A stretch of DNA of 14,354 nt from Bryobacterales bacterium (GTDB taxonomy: Bacteria > Acidobacteriota > Terriglobia > Bryobacterales > Bryobacteraceae). The notes beneath the pieces were generated by a model, which was given only the letters and a program-made list of their open reading frames with translations, was not told where the DNA came from and made no database searches. The stretch is from the NCBI GenBank assembly GCA_003142355.1, contig PLMF01000112.1, forward strand, positions 7,944 to 22,297. The letters are read 5' to 3'. The translations under genes were made by a program, and so were the position numbers. Below, one piece after another: positions 1 through 5,914 of the stretch. The stretch's first letter is position 1, and the number at the start of each line of letters is the position of its first letter.

Positions 1-981
1 AGCCACGGGCGCCGACTTTCGCGTCGGCGCGTCGTCCCCCGCCACCTCCACCGTGCGCCGGGTTTCGTCCCGGTCTCCGCGAAAGGTCCGCCGCGTCGCA
101 TCCAGGTCCTCATCCACCGCTTTCACCGGCCGACCCTCGCGGAACGCCTGCAAATCTTCCTCGAGCTCATGCGCCGTCTGATAGCGCGCTTCGGGCGTCG
201 AGGCCAGCGCCTTCATGAGGATCTTCCGCACCGCTTCCGGGCAGGGGTCGGGCGCCGGCGGCGGCGGAATCCGCGAACGGATCATGCGCTCCAGCCGCTC
301 CGTGGAATCGGCCTGGTAGGGCTGCATCCCGGTGGCCATCTCGTACAGCATCACTGCCAGCGACCACAGGTCCGATCCGGCGTCCACCGTGCCCGTTTCC
401 AGCCGCTCCGGCGACGCGTACGGCACGCTGCCAAACTCGTTCCGCGTCAGCCGCCGCGAGAGCGAAAGCGCCTTGGCGATGCCGAAATCGAGCACCCGCA
501 CTTCACCCCTCGCGTCGATGCGGATGTTCTTCGGCTTGATGTCGCCGTGCACCATCCCGCGGATATCCTTACCGTCGATGATGGCTTCCAGTTGGTGCGC
601 GTTCTCCAGCGTGTGCGCCACCGCCGACGCCACATCCGCCGCGAATTCCACGTCTAGCGGCCCGCGGCGCATCAACTCCGCCAGGTCCTGCCCGTCGACG
701 TACTCCATGGCCACGAAGAAGTACCCATCCACGTCGCCCGCATCGTAAACGCGCACCACCCGCGGATCCACCGCCGCCAGCCGTTCCTGCAGCACCGCCC
801 CGCGCATCTCCGCCGCGATGGCGTCGCGCGTGTCGGCGTCCGTGCTGTGCTCGATCAGCTTCAGCGCCACGGTCTGGCCGGATTCGCTGTCCCGGGCAAG
901 GTACACGTCCGCCATGCCGCCGCGCCCCAGCTTCTGGCGGATCTCATACTTCCCGAGTCTGCGCGACGCCGACGCGATCAT
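1..981 (-). CDS. Ser/Thr protein kinase (Hanks type), 3' end cut by window edge
   Basis: Translating the minus strand from ATG at 981 gives 327 open codons to the window edge with no stop, so the C-terminus lies outside. The kinase fold is clear: glycine loop LGRGGMADVY at residues 18-27, ATP-binding Lys in VALK at 38-41, catalytic loop HGDIKPKN at 145-152, DFG at 166-168, SPE at 190-192 and DLWSL at 204-208. The catalytic loop has Gly where the usual HRD arginine sits. After the kinase domain (about 10-282) comes a charged, Thr-rich segment with two TRRT motifs (296-299 and 307-310), likely juxtamembrane. The start codon overlaps the upstream phosphatase stop as ATGA, so the two are translationally coupled. 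Role by family: it phosphorylates Ser/Thr on partner proteins, here probably read by the FHA protein and reversed by the PP2C of the same operon. Whether a transmembrane sensor follows cannot be seen. Confidence 0.93.
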   Translation of the reverse strand, partial: MIASASRRLGKYEIRQKLGRGGMADVYLARDSESGQTVALKLIEHSTDADTRDAIAAEMRGAVLQERLAAVDPRVVRVYDAGDVDGYFFVAMEYVDGQDLAELMRRGPLDVEFAADVASAVAHTLENAHQLEAIIDGKDIRGMVHGDIKPKNIRIDARGEVRVLDFGIAKALSLSRRLTRNEFGSVPYASPERLETGTVDAGSDLWSLAVMLYEMATGMQPYQADSTERLERMIRSRIPPPPAPDPCPEAVRKILMKALASTPEARYQTAHELEEDLQAFREGRPVKAVDEDLDATRRTFRGDRDETRRTVEVAGDDAPTRKSAPVA

Positions 982-2513
982 TCTTCTTTTTTCCGTGGGG
1001 CGGCTTTCTTAGCGGGCGCTCCCAAATCCAGAAAAGTGTTCCGCTCCAGGACGGTCTGTCTCATGTCCTCCGGCACTTCCACCGCATTTTTCTCGAAAAC
1101 GTTGCCCACCAGGGCCGGCCGCGCGCCGTCCCGCGCCGCCAGGCCCCCGCCCTTGTTCCGGCGAATGTCGTTATGCGAAATCCACGCTTCCGAGGCGCCC
1201 AGAATCAGCACGCCCTGGTTCGCGCAATCGTGAATCGCGTTGGCCCGCAGCACCGGGTTGGCCGTCCCGCGGATCTCCACCCCCACTCCCGCGCCGTCCA
1301 CCTCCACATCGTCCACTTCCACGTTGGAATTCTGCAGCAGGATGCCGGTCGCAATCGGCATGTTCTTCGCCGCCAGAATGCGGAATCCGCTCAGGCGCGC
1401 GCCCTCCACGTTCTCCGCCATCGCCGCCGGTCCGCTGGCGAGCGGCGCCGCCCGCAGGATGGCCGCGCGCGGGACGTGGCTGCGCAGCGTCACGCCGCTC
1501 GCCAGATGCACCTGCTCGCTGTACTCTCCCGCCGCCACGTCGATGGTATCGCCCGCGCGCGCCGCTGCCAGGGCCGCCACAATGCTCGGGTACGCCGCTC
1601 CGCGCCCCACCGCCAGCACCCGCGCCTTCTCAACCACCGGCTGCGGAACCCACAGGCTCCGCGAAAACCAGGCCCCCGCCGCCGCCAGCGCCAACCCCGC
1701 CACAAACCACAAAGCCCGGCCCATCGCGCCGCCGCCCGCCGCGCCGGGCGCGCCCGCGGCGCTGGCCGTAAAACTCTCCCCTTCCACCACCACCACCGTG
1801 ACGTTATCCTTGCCGCCCGCCGCATTGGCCGCGCCGATCAGTTCTTCGATGGCGCGCGCAGGCTCGCCCGCGTGGCGCTCCACCGCGCGCTGGATTTCGC
1901 TCGAGCCCACCTGGTCCGTCAGCCCGTCACTGCACAACAACAGCGCGCTGTCGGGCTCGAACGGGATGCGCTGCAACTCGATGAAATCGGCGTCGCCCGG
2001 AGCATGTTCCTCCGACCCCACATCCCGATACACTTCGTTGCGCCGCGGATGCCGCATGGCCTCCGCTTCGCTCAACTCGCCGCTGTCTTCGCGCTCGCCC
2101 ACCGGCGAATGGTCGTGCGTAATCTTCTGTATCCGTCCGCCCCGGATCTGATATGCCCGCGAATCGCCCACGTGCCCCACCACTGCCGACCCGTTCTCCA
2201 GCACCGCCACCGTCAGCACGCAGGCCATGCCCTGCCATTCCGGATTGCCGCGCGCCGCCTCCAGAATCTCGTTGTTCGCCATGGTGATGGCTTCGCGGAT
2301 GCGCTGCTCCACCGTGCCCGTCTCCCGCTCCAGGCGCGCCCGCACCCGCCGCACCGCGATCTCCGCCGCCTTCTCGCCCGCTGCCTGTCCGCCGATGCCG
2401 TCCACCACCAGGAAGATGCCGCGCTCCGCGTCCACGTGCAGCGCGTCTTCGTTGTTCCGGCGCACCCGCCCCGCGTCGCTCGCTCCCGCGAACCTGATTC
2501 TCGGTCTATCCAT
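978..2513 (-). CDS. PP2C-type Ser/Thr phosphatase fused to a membrane anchor and a right-handed beta-helix domain
   Basis: This is a 511-residue protein. Residues 5-245 are a PP2C phosphatase with the metal-binding aspartates visible: RNNEDA (D23), VVDGIGG (D38), GDSRAY (D117), CSDGLTD (D196) and GKDNVTV (D236). A Gly/Ala linker leads to one hydrophobic segment at about 265-283. Residues 300-495 resemble pectate-lyase/NosD/DUF1565-type beta-helices: AVGRG..YPSIVAAL..A..GDTIDVAAGEY, then repeating short strands with N-turns (VLRANAIHDC, ISHNDIRRN, LVGNVFEKN). The tail is Lys/Glu-rich. ATG at 2513 was chosen because it begins MDRPRIRFAG, just before the fold, and overlaps the FHA stop by 8 bases; the frame continues further upstream but only as a shadow of the FHA gene. 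Inferred role: dephosphorylates targets of the co-operonic kinase, with the beta-helix probably outside the membrane as a carbohydrate or wall sensor. The domain fusion is seen; topology and ligand are inferred. Confidence 0.92.
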   Translation of the reverse strand: MDRPRIRFAGASDAGRVRRNNEDALHVDAERGIFLVVDGIGGQAAGEKAAEIAVRRVRARLERETGTVEQRIREAITMANNEILEAARGNPEWQGMACVLTVAVLENGSAVVGHVGDSRAYQIRGGRIQKITHDHSPVGEREDSGELSEAEAMRHPRRNEVYRDVGSEEHAPGDADFIELQRIPFEPDSALLLCSDGLTDQVGSSEIQRAVERHAGEPARAIEELIGAANAAGGKDNVTVVVVEGESFTASAAGAPGAAGGGAMGRALWFVAGLALAAAGAWFSRSLWVPQPVVEKARVLAVGRGAAYPSIVAALAAARAGDTIDVAAGEYSEQVHLASGVTLRSHVPRAAILRAAPLASGPAAMAENVEGARLSGFRILAAKNMPIATGILLQNSNVEVDDVEVDGAGVGVEIRGTANPVLRANAIHDCANQGVLILGASEAWISHNDIRRNKGGGLAARDGARPALVGNVFEKNAVEVPEDMRQTVLERNTFLDLGAPAKKAAPRKKEE

Positions 2514-3393
2514 GCTGAATACTTCGGAAATCCAGAAACACCACTCCCGCCAGGCCGATCCGCGCGCGCGGCGGCACCGGGGCTTCCACGTTCCGGTCGC
2601 GCTTGCCGCCATCGCTGAAATCGATGCTCGAGGGCACCGCCTGCCCGTCAATCGTGGTTCCCAACCGGCTCAGGTCCTTCAGAAAAAACTTCCCGCTGGC
2701 CGCGTCCCGCCGCAGCCGGAAATGTTCCCGCGATACGTCCGGCAGCGTATCCAGTTTGATGTCGGTCCAATAATCGCGGCCCCCGCGCCCCACCACGATT
2801 TCGTCCTTGGTCATGCGAAACGTCTTCTGCCCGGAATGGTCCGCATACTCGATCACCGCAAAGGCCCCATCGCCGGGCCCCGGCGCCTCCAAAGCCGTTG
2901 CCTCCACCTCGCGGGCCTCTGCCGGCGCCGCCGTAGTCGTAGTCGCCTGTGTCGCCCCCAGTTTCCGCGTGGCGATCCTCCTGGTCATCGACCCGGCGCC
3001 CAACTCCGCCTTCACCGGCAATGCCAGCTCCGAGTAGATCAGGATATCGCCCGCCGCCACCTCATCGTCCGTGTTTTCCAGGATGCGGATCTGCCAGCCG
3101 CCCTCCGGCGCCGCCACTTTGGGCGCCGCCCGCCGCGCCAGCTTCAGACGTTCGACGATGGACGGCCCGTTCAGCGCCTCAACCTCGGCATCGAGCGCCC
3201 GCCGCGCTTCCTCGACGATGCGCGGAACAATCGCGCGCAACCGTTCCATATCGTCGGGATGCAGGTAGACGTGATAAACCGCGGGCGGAAGAACGGAATA
3301 GTGCAGCGGCTCGAGCCCCTCCTTCATATTCCGCACGATTTCGAGAATGACATCCCGGGCGGTCGCGGAAGTGGGAGCGGCAGGCCGGTCCAT
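2506..3393 (-). CDS. FHA-domain protein with FhaA-like (DUF3662-type) N-terminus
   Basis: This 295-residue protein is probably the first gene of the signalling operon. Residues 14-75 (ILEIVRNMKEGLEPLHYSVLPP onwards) resemble the N-terminal domain of actinobacterial FhaA. Residues 98-145 look like a small beta domain. A Thr/Ala linker at 147-175 contains TQATTTT, a plausible phosphorylation patch. Residues 178-290 form an FHA domain with the signature VGRGG (201-205), SREHF (221-225) and LKDLSRLGTTIDG (238-250), the phosphothreonine-binding loops of the family. No membrane segment is visible, so it should be cytosolic. ATG at 3393 is preceded by AGGAGG seven bases upstream. The stop TAG overlaps the phosphatase start. 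Inferred role: adaptor that recruits phosphothreonine proteins, including the downstream kinase, to the membrane phosphatase. Confidence 0.92.
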   Translation of the reverse strand: MDRPAAPTSATARDVILEIVRNMKEGLEPLHYSVLPPAVYHVYLHPDDMERLRAIVPRIVEEARRALDAEVEALNGPSIVERLKLARRAAPKVAAPEGGWQIRILENTDDEVAAGDILIYSELALPVKAELGAGSMTRRIATRKLGATQATTTTAAPAEAREVEATALEAPGPGDGAFAVIEYADHSGQKTFRMTKDEIVVGRGGRDYWTDIKLDTLPDVSREHFRLRRDAASGKFFLKDLSRLGTTIDGQAVPSSIDFSDGGKRDRNVEAPVPPRARIGLAGVVFLDFRSIQHG

Positions 3394-3400
3394 TGGGGAA

Positions 3401-3406
3401 CCTCCT
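3401..3406 (-). promoter_or_regulatory. Strong ribosome binding site of the FHA gene
   Basis: On the minus strand AGGAGG lies seven bases before ATG 3393 and fixes the start of the FHA gene. A TAAGAT hexamer just upstream (3410-3415) could be a -10 element, but I see no matching -35, so I do not call a promoter. The rest of the 3394-3559 spacer shows no gene and no clear terminator. Confidence 0.75.
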
Positions 3407-3559
3407 ACAATCTTAACAACGTACGCCGCGGAATTTCGTTCACCGGATTCTGCCGGACCCTTGCGCGCCGAACTGCCGCCGATGACCCCCGATTGACCTC
3501 GAGCCGCCGCTTTACCTTGACTCGCCGCGCTCCCGTACGCGACGGCGCTCCGGCGACGG

Positions 3560-3892
3560 CTACTTCAAAATGAGCAGGCTGCGCCTGGTGTCATTTTCGA
3601 AATCAGCGAAGCGAATGGCGTTGTCCCGGACAAGGCGCTCGATTTTGCCAGTTGAGCAGTTGCCCGTTTGCAGCAAGATCACTTTAGGTGGAGCGCCCCA
3701 CGCGATACTCAGGCTCGCAAAATCCTTGTCTTTCGTTAGGAACGTGAACCCGTGTGCCTTCGCGTATTCCCATATGACTGCATCGGGAGTGCTGCCCAGT
3801 TCGGCGGAGCTGACGTGAATTGAACTGGGGAACAGGTCCGCCAGGTCGGCGGCAAGACCGGGTGCAAGGTTCTCGTCAACGAGAAGCTTCAA
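3560..3892 (-). CDS. DUF5615-type PIN-like toxin
   Basis: This 110-residue protein has the hallmarks of the DUF5615 (Mut7-C/PIN-like) family: N-terminal MKLLVDENL with acidic D6 and E7, D37 in the TPDAVIW helix, and FLTKDKDF (51-58), where D55 and D57 complete the acidic metal site. By family it would be an RNase-like toxin paired with a DUF433 antitoxin. The antitoxin gene lies directly upstream and overlaps it by 17 bases, the usual order. The length is normal and the frame intact, so it looks functional. The RNase activity is inferred from the fold; the RNA target is unknown. Confidence 0.85.
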   Translation of the reverse strand: MKLLVDENLAPGLAADLADLFPSSIHVSSAELGSTPDAVIWEYAKAHGFTFLTKDKDFASLSIAWGAPPKVILLQTGNCSTGKIERLVRDNAIRFADFENDTRRSLLILK

Positions 3893-4109
3893 GAACCGAG
3901 ATCCTTTCCGGAATACTGGCGAAGAACTCGTACACCGCCTGGAAGTCTTCCTTCTCCAGGTAGGGGAAGTCCTTCAGAATCTCTTCCTCTGTCATTCCGG
4001 ATGCGAGGTACGATGCGAGATCGTAGACCGTGAAGCGCAGGCCGCGAATGCAGGGCTTGCCGCCCATTTTGCCGGGTTCGACGGTAATGCGTGGGTTCAG
4101 GCCCGCCAT
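3876..4109 (-). CDS. DUF433 family antitoxin
   Basis: From ATG 4109 this is a 77-residue protein beginning MAGLNPRITV. The core is a close match to the DUF433 family: LNPRITVEPGKMGGKPCIRG, then LRFTVYDLASYLASGMTEEEILKDFPYLEKEDFQAV in two parts, a winged-helix-like fold. DUF433 proteins are commonly found as antitoxins next to DUF5615 PIN-like toxins, as here with a 17-base overlap. The frame stays open upstream to a TTG at 4172, but the added residues look unlike the family, so the internal ATG is preferred even though its ribosome site is weak (GGTGGTGG). It probably binds its own promoter and neutralises the toxin; no operator can be assigned with confidence. Confidence 0.85.
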   Translation of the reverse strand: MAGLNPRITVEPGKMGGKPCIRGLRFTVYDLASYLASGMTEEEILKDFPYLEKEDFQAVYEFFASIPERISVLEASR

Positions 4110-4246
4110 GGATGTACCACCACCATGATACTCTTCGCAGGCGTTGATTACGAAGTGCCATCTCGAATCCAAGCTTAGCCAACAGGTCCGGCTGAGCTGG
4201 TGAACCCGGTGGTGGCGGAAGGGTAGGGGCTGCCGAAACTGGCCCG

Positions 4247-4330
4247 CTACGCGCCGATCTGCGCGAAAAACGGAAATGTTTTGTTGATAACGGTAGGGTT
4301 GTCGTTCAAACTACGCGCAGATCTGCGCGA
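4247..4330. repeat. Paired palindromic repeats, two 20-base copies 64 bases apart
   Basis: The 20 bases at 4247-4266 and 4311-4330 are identical except at 4255 (C) versus 4319 (A). The second copy contains a perfect 16-base palindrome CGCGCAGATCTGCGCG at 4314-4329; the first has one mismatch to that palindrome. The DNA between them is AT-rich. The pair sits between the start of the DUF433 operon and tRNA-Arg, so it could be a double operator for either. The repetition is seen directly; the regulator is unknown. Confidence 0.7.
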
Positions 4331-4376
4331 GGTCCCGCCGCCGCTCCGGTGTAAAACTGATTCTGACCACCAGCGC

Positions 4377-4453
4377 GCGCCCGTAGCTCAGGTGGATAGA
4401 GCGGCTGGCTTCGAACCAGTAGGTCGGGAGTTCGAGTCTCTCCGGGCGCGCCA
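4377..4453 (+). tRNA. tRNA-Arg (anticodon UCG), attachment site of the element
   Basis: A full cloverleaf can be drawn by hand: acceptor GCGCCCG (4377-4383) with CGGGCGC (4443-4449), discriminator G and encoded CCA (4451-4453). The anticodon stem GCUGG/CCAGU closes a CUUCGAA loop, giving anticodon UCG for CGA arginine codons. The T stem is GGGAG/CUCUC around UUCGAGU. The gene is 77 bases long. Its 3' part from 4406 is repeated at 7446-7493, so part of this functional gene may derive from the integrated element, which restored the tRNA on insertion. Confidence 0.96.
4406..4453 (+). repeat. attL: tRNA-proximal attachment repeat
   Basis: These 48 bases, from the anticodon stem through CCA of tRNA-Arg, match 7446-7493 with a single difference (G at 4436, A at 7476, in the T loop). 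Homology stops sharply at both ends. Tyrosine integrases often cross over in the anticodon-loop half of tRNA genes, which fits the left edge of the repeat. Confidence 0.92.
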
Positions 4454-4469
4454 TTTAACTCAAAGTCAT

Positions 4470-5632
4470 TCAGATAGTTGGCGTCAAGACGGGCGTGTTC
4501 TCTAAATCCTCGTTTTGTCTGGTATGCCCAGAAGTATGCCCACTGTTTGCCACTTGCGCCCGATCCATCGCCGCGCGAATGGTCTGTTCTTGCGGGTGAA
4601 CGTACCGCCTCGTGATGTTCATGTCGCGGTGTCCCGCGAGGTATGCCAGCGTCCAAGGGTCCATGTGGGGTGCCCATCGGGTTAGGCAGGTGTGCCGCAA
4701 GGTGTACAGTTCGAATCCCTGGAACTCGATGTCTTCCCGTTCGGTCTGCTTCTGGAGGATGGCCGTAGCTTGCTCAATCGCCTTGGCGTGCTGCTTCTTG
4801 AGGGTGGAAGGTTCCATGTGCCCGCTCCTGGTGGGGGCCGGAAAGACCCATTCCCCACCTGCGATCTTGGAAAGGCGCATATCCAGAATCGCTTGTACTC
4901 GTGGAGTCATGGGAATTCGACGGCGGGCGTTGTCGGTTTTGCCGTACTAAATCTCGATTTTCCCATCCCGGACATTCTCCGGGCGCAGACGGAAGCACTC
5001 TTCGGGCCTGAGTCCGCAATCCAGGAGGATGCTTGCCACGTCCGAAAGCAAGCTGGCGTCCATGTGCTGATTCATTGCCTCTGACTTCGCGCCCGCGAAA
5101 TACAGGGTCTCTTCCTCCGCCGTAAGGACCCGCTCTCTGTGGTTCTCCCCTGGGACCATGCGCACGGTGGGTAGCGCCTTCTCTACCTTGTCCCACTCCT
5201 GGGCCAAGTGGAACATCCTTCGGAGTGCTTGCAGTTCGCGCTTAATGCTGCTGATTTGCAGGCCCACGCCCTTCCGCAGTGCGATGAAGGCCCCAATTAT
5301 CTCGGTTGTGATGGAGTGAAGACGTGCGGCGGCCAGTTTCTCAGACGACAACAGGGCCTTGACGCTGTACTCGTAATACTTCTGAGTCTTCACCTTCGCG
5401 GTGAACGTGGCGCGGACGAAGGGCAGGAAATCGCGTTCAGCGAATTCCTTCAGTGTCGGTACAGGCTTCTTGTCGCGGATTCCCACTTCGCCCTTGGCGA
5501 GTGCGGTTCGATGCGCCGCCTCCATCTGTTCGGCAACCGCTTGTTGGTCTGTTTCGTGCTCTCTCGGATCTGCTCGCCGTTCCAGTTGAACTTGTACCAC
5601 CAGTTCTTGCTCTTGGCCTGCTTGTAGACCAT
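4470..5632 (-). pseudogene. Tyrosine recombinase (phage-type integrase), interrupted by a frameshift and an amber codon
   Basis: Joining the pieces gives about 387 residues, a normal integrase length. The N-terminal arm-binding part (MVYKQAKSKNWWYKFNWNG, from ATG 5632) runs to TKQTNKR. One base is then missing in a G run (plus-strand C run at 5537-5538), and the frame resumes as VAEQMEAAHRTALAKG. The core-binding domain follows, then GLRPEE with the first catalytic Arg. TAG at 4949-4947 interrupts KIEI*YGKTDNARRR just before the catalytic Lys of GKT. Beyond it the same frame keeps LRHTCLTR, LAGHRDMN and RRYVHP, i.e. the His, Arg, His and Tyr residues. CAG to TAG would explain the stop. Apart from these two lesions every signature is preserved, so decay looks recent. 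Restart at ATG 4910 would lack the catalytic Lys and first Arg. Confidence 0.9.
4523..4544. repeat. Left arm-type site candidate (tandem TATGCCCA)
   Basis: The site reads TATGCCCA, three variable bases, then GTATGCCCACT. It matches 7310-7331 at 20 of 22 positions and lies inside the 3' end of the integrase gene, where it encodes the repeated SGHT-SGHT residues near the C-terminus. Its place about 70 bases inside the attachment core and its twin at the other end fit integrase arm-binding sites. Binding is inferred. Confidence 0.65.
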
Positions 5633-5805
5633 CACGTGCCGCCTTTCTTCGTCTGCTTCTTGCCGCTACCCTTCGGACGCCCACTTTTCTTGCCGTTCTC
5701 CCGTGCGATCTCCTGAAGCCTTTTCAGCCCGAACCGTTCCAGCCGGCCCTTGTAGGAGCGCTTACCGAGCCAGCTTGTGAACTGCTCAAGCTCGAACTTT
5801 TTCAT
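5632..5805 (-). CDS. Small basic protein with AT-hook-like tail, coupled to the integrase
   Basis: This is a 57-residue reading frame from ATG 5805 to TGA 5634-5632, starting MKKFELEQFTSWLGKRSYKG. It is strongly basic; the tail KKSGRPKGSGKKQTKK contains a GRPKG core like an AT-hook. The stop shares its last A with the integrase ATG (TGATG), so the two are translationally coupled, and AGGA lies seven bases before its own ATG. I do not recognise a family. Position, size and charge suggest a DNA-bending accessory factor such as an excisionase or recombination directionality factor, or an autoregulator of the element. Coding is supported by the start signal, the exact junction and its composition; function is inferred. 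Confidence 0.75.
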   Translation of the reverse strand: MKKFELEQFTSWLGKRSYKGRLERFGLKRLQEIARENGKKSGRPKGSGKKQTKKGGT

Positions 5806-5814
5806 GTCTATATC

Positions 5815-5831
5815 CTAACTGTTTCGGTTAG
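5815..5831. promoter_or_regulatory. Inverted repeat in the divergent control region of the element
   Basis: CTAAC-TGTTTCG-GTTAG is a 5-base inverted repeat ten bases upstream of the small basic gene, in the 109-base spacer between it (leftward) and the kinase (rightward). It could be an operator for a regulator of both. TATAGT at 5866-5871 might be a -10 for the kinase, but no good -35 is visible. Confidence 0.4.
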
Positions 5832-5914
5832 CTCCGCAAGTGCGAGAGTGCGGGCCGTTTTATGCTATAGTCGTGAATTGCCAAGGTGCTTTCTTGGTTT
5901 GGAAGATTTGCTCA

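Noticed and set aside
1173..2618. Long plus-strand frame antisense to the phosphatase
   Set aside because: High-GC shadow frame rich in Arg and His; the PP2C/beta-helix gene opposite is clear.
4247..4330. CRISPR array
   Set aside because: Only two copies of a palindromic repeat are present and there are no cas genes.
4281..4505. Plus-strand reading frame across tRNA-Arg (APVAQVDRAAGFEPVGREFESLRAR)
   Set aside because: This is the well-known spurious translation of a tRNA gene in the sense direction; the tRNA explains it.
4306..4677. Minus-strand reading frame with GAPGETRTPDLLVRSQPLYP
   Set aside because: This is the classic antisense translation of a tRNA, continued into the integrase 3' end in another frame.
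4947..4949. Amber codon as programmed readthrough or pyrrolysine
   Set aside because: A separate frameshift in the same gene makes simple decay the better explanation, and no recoding signal is visible.
5840..5914. GTG 5840 as the start of the element kinase
   Set aside because: The added 25 residues do not resemble a kinase N-terminus, and ATG 5915 has a ribosome site and starts just before the fold.
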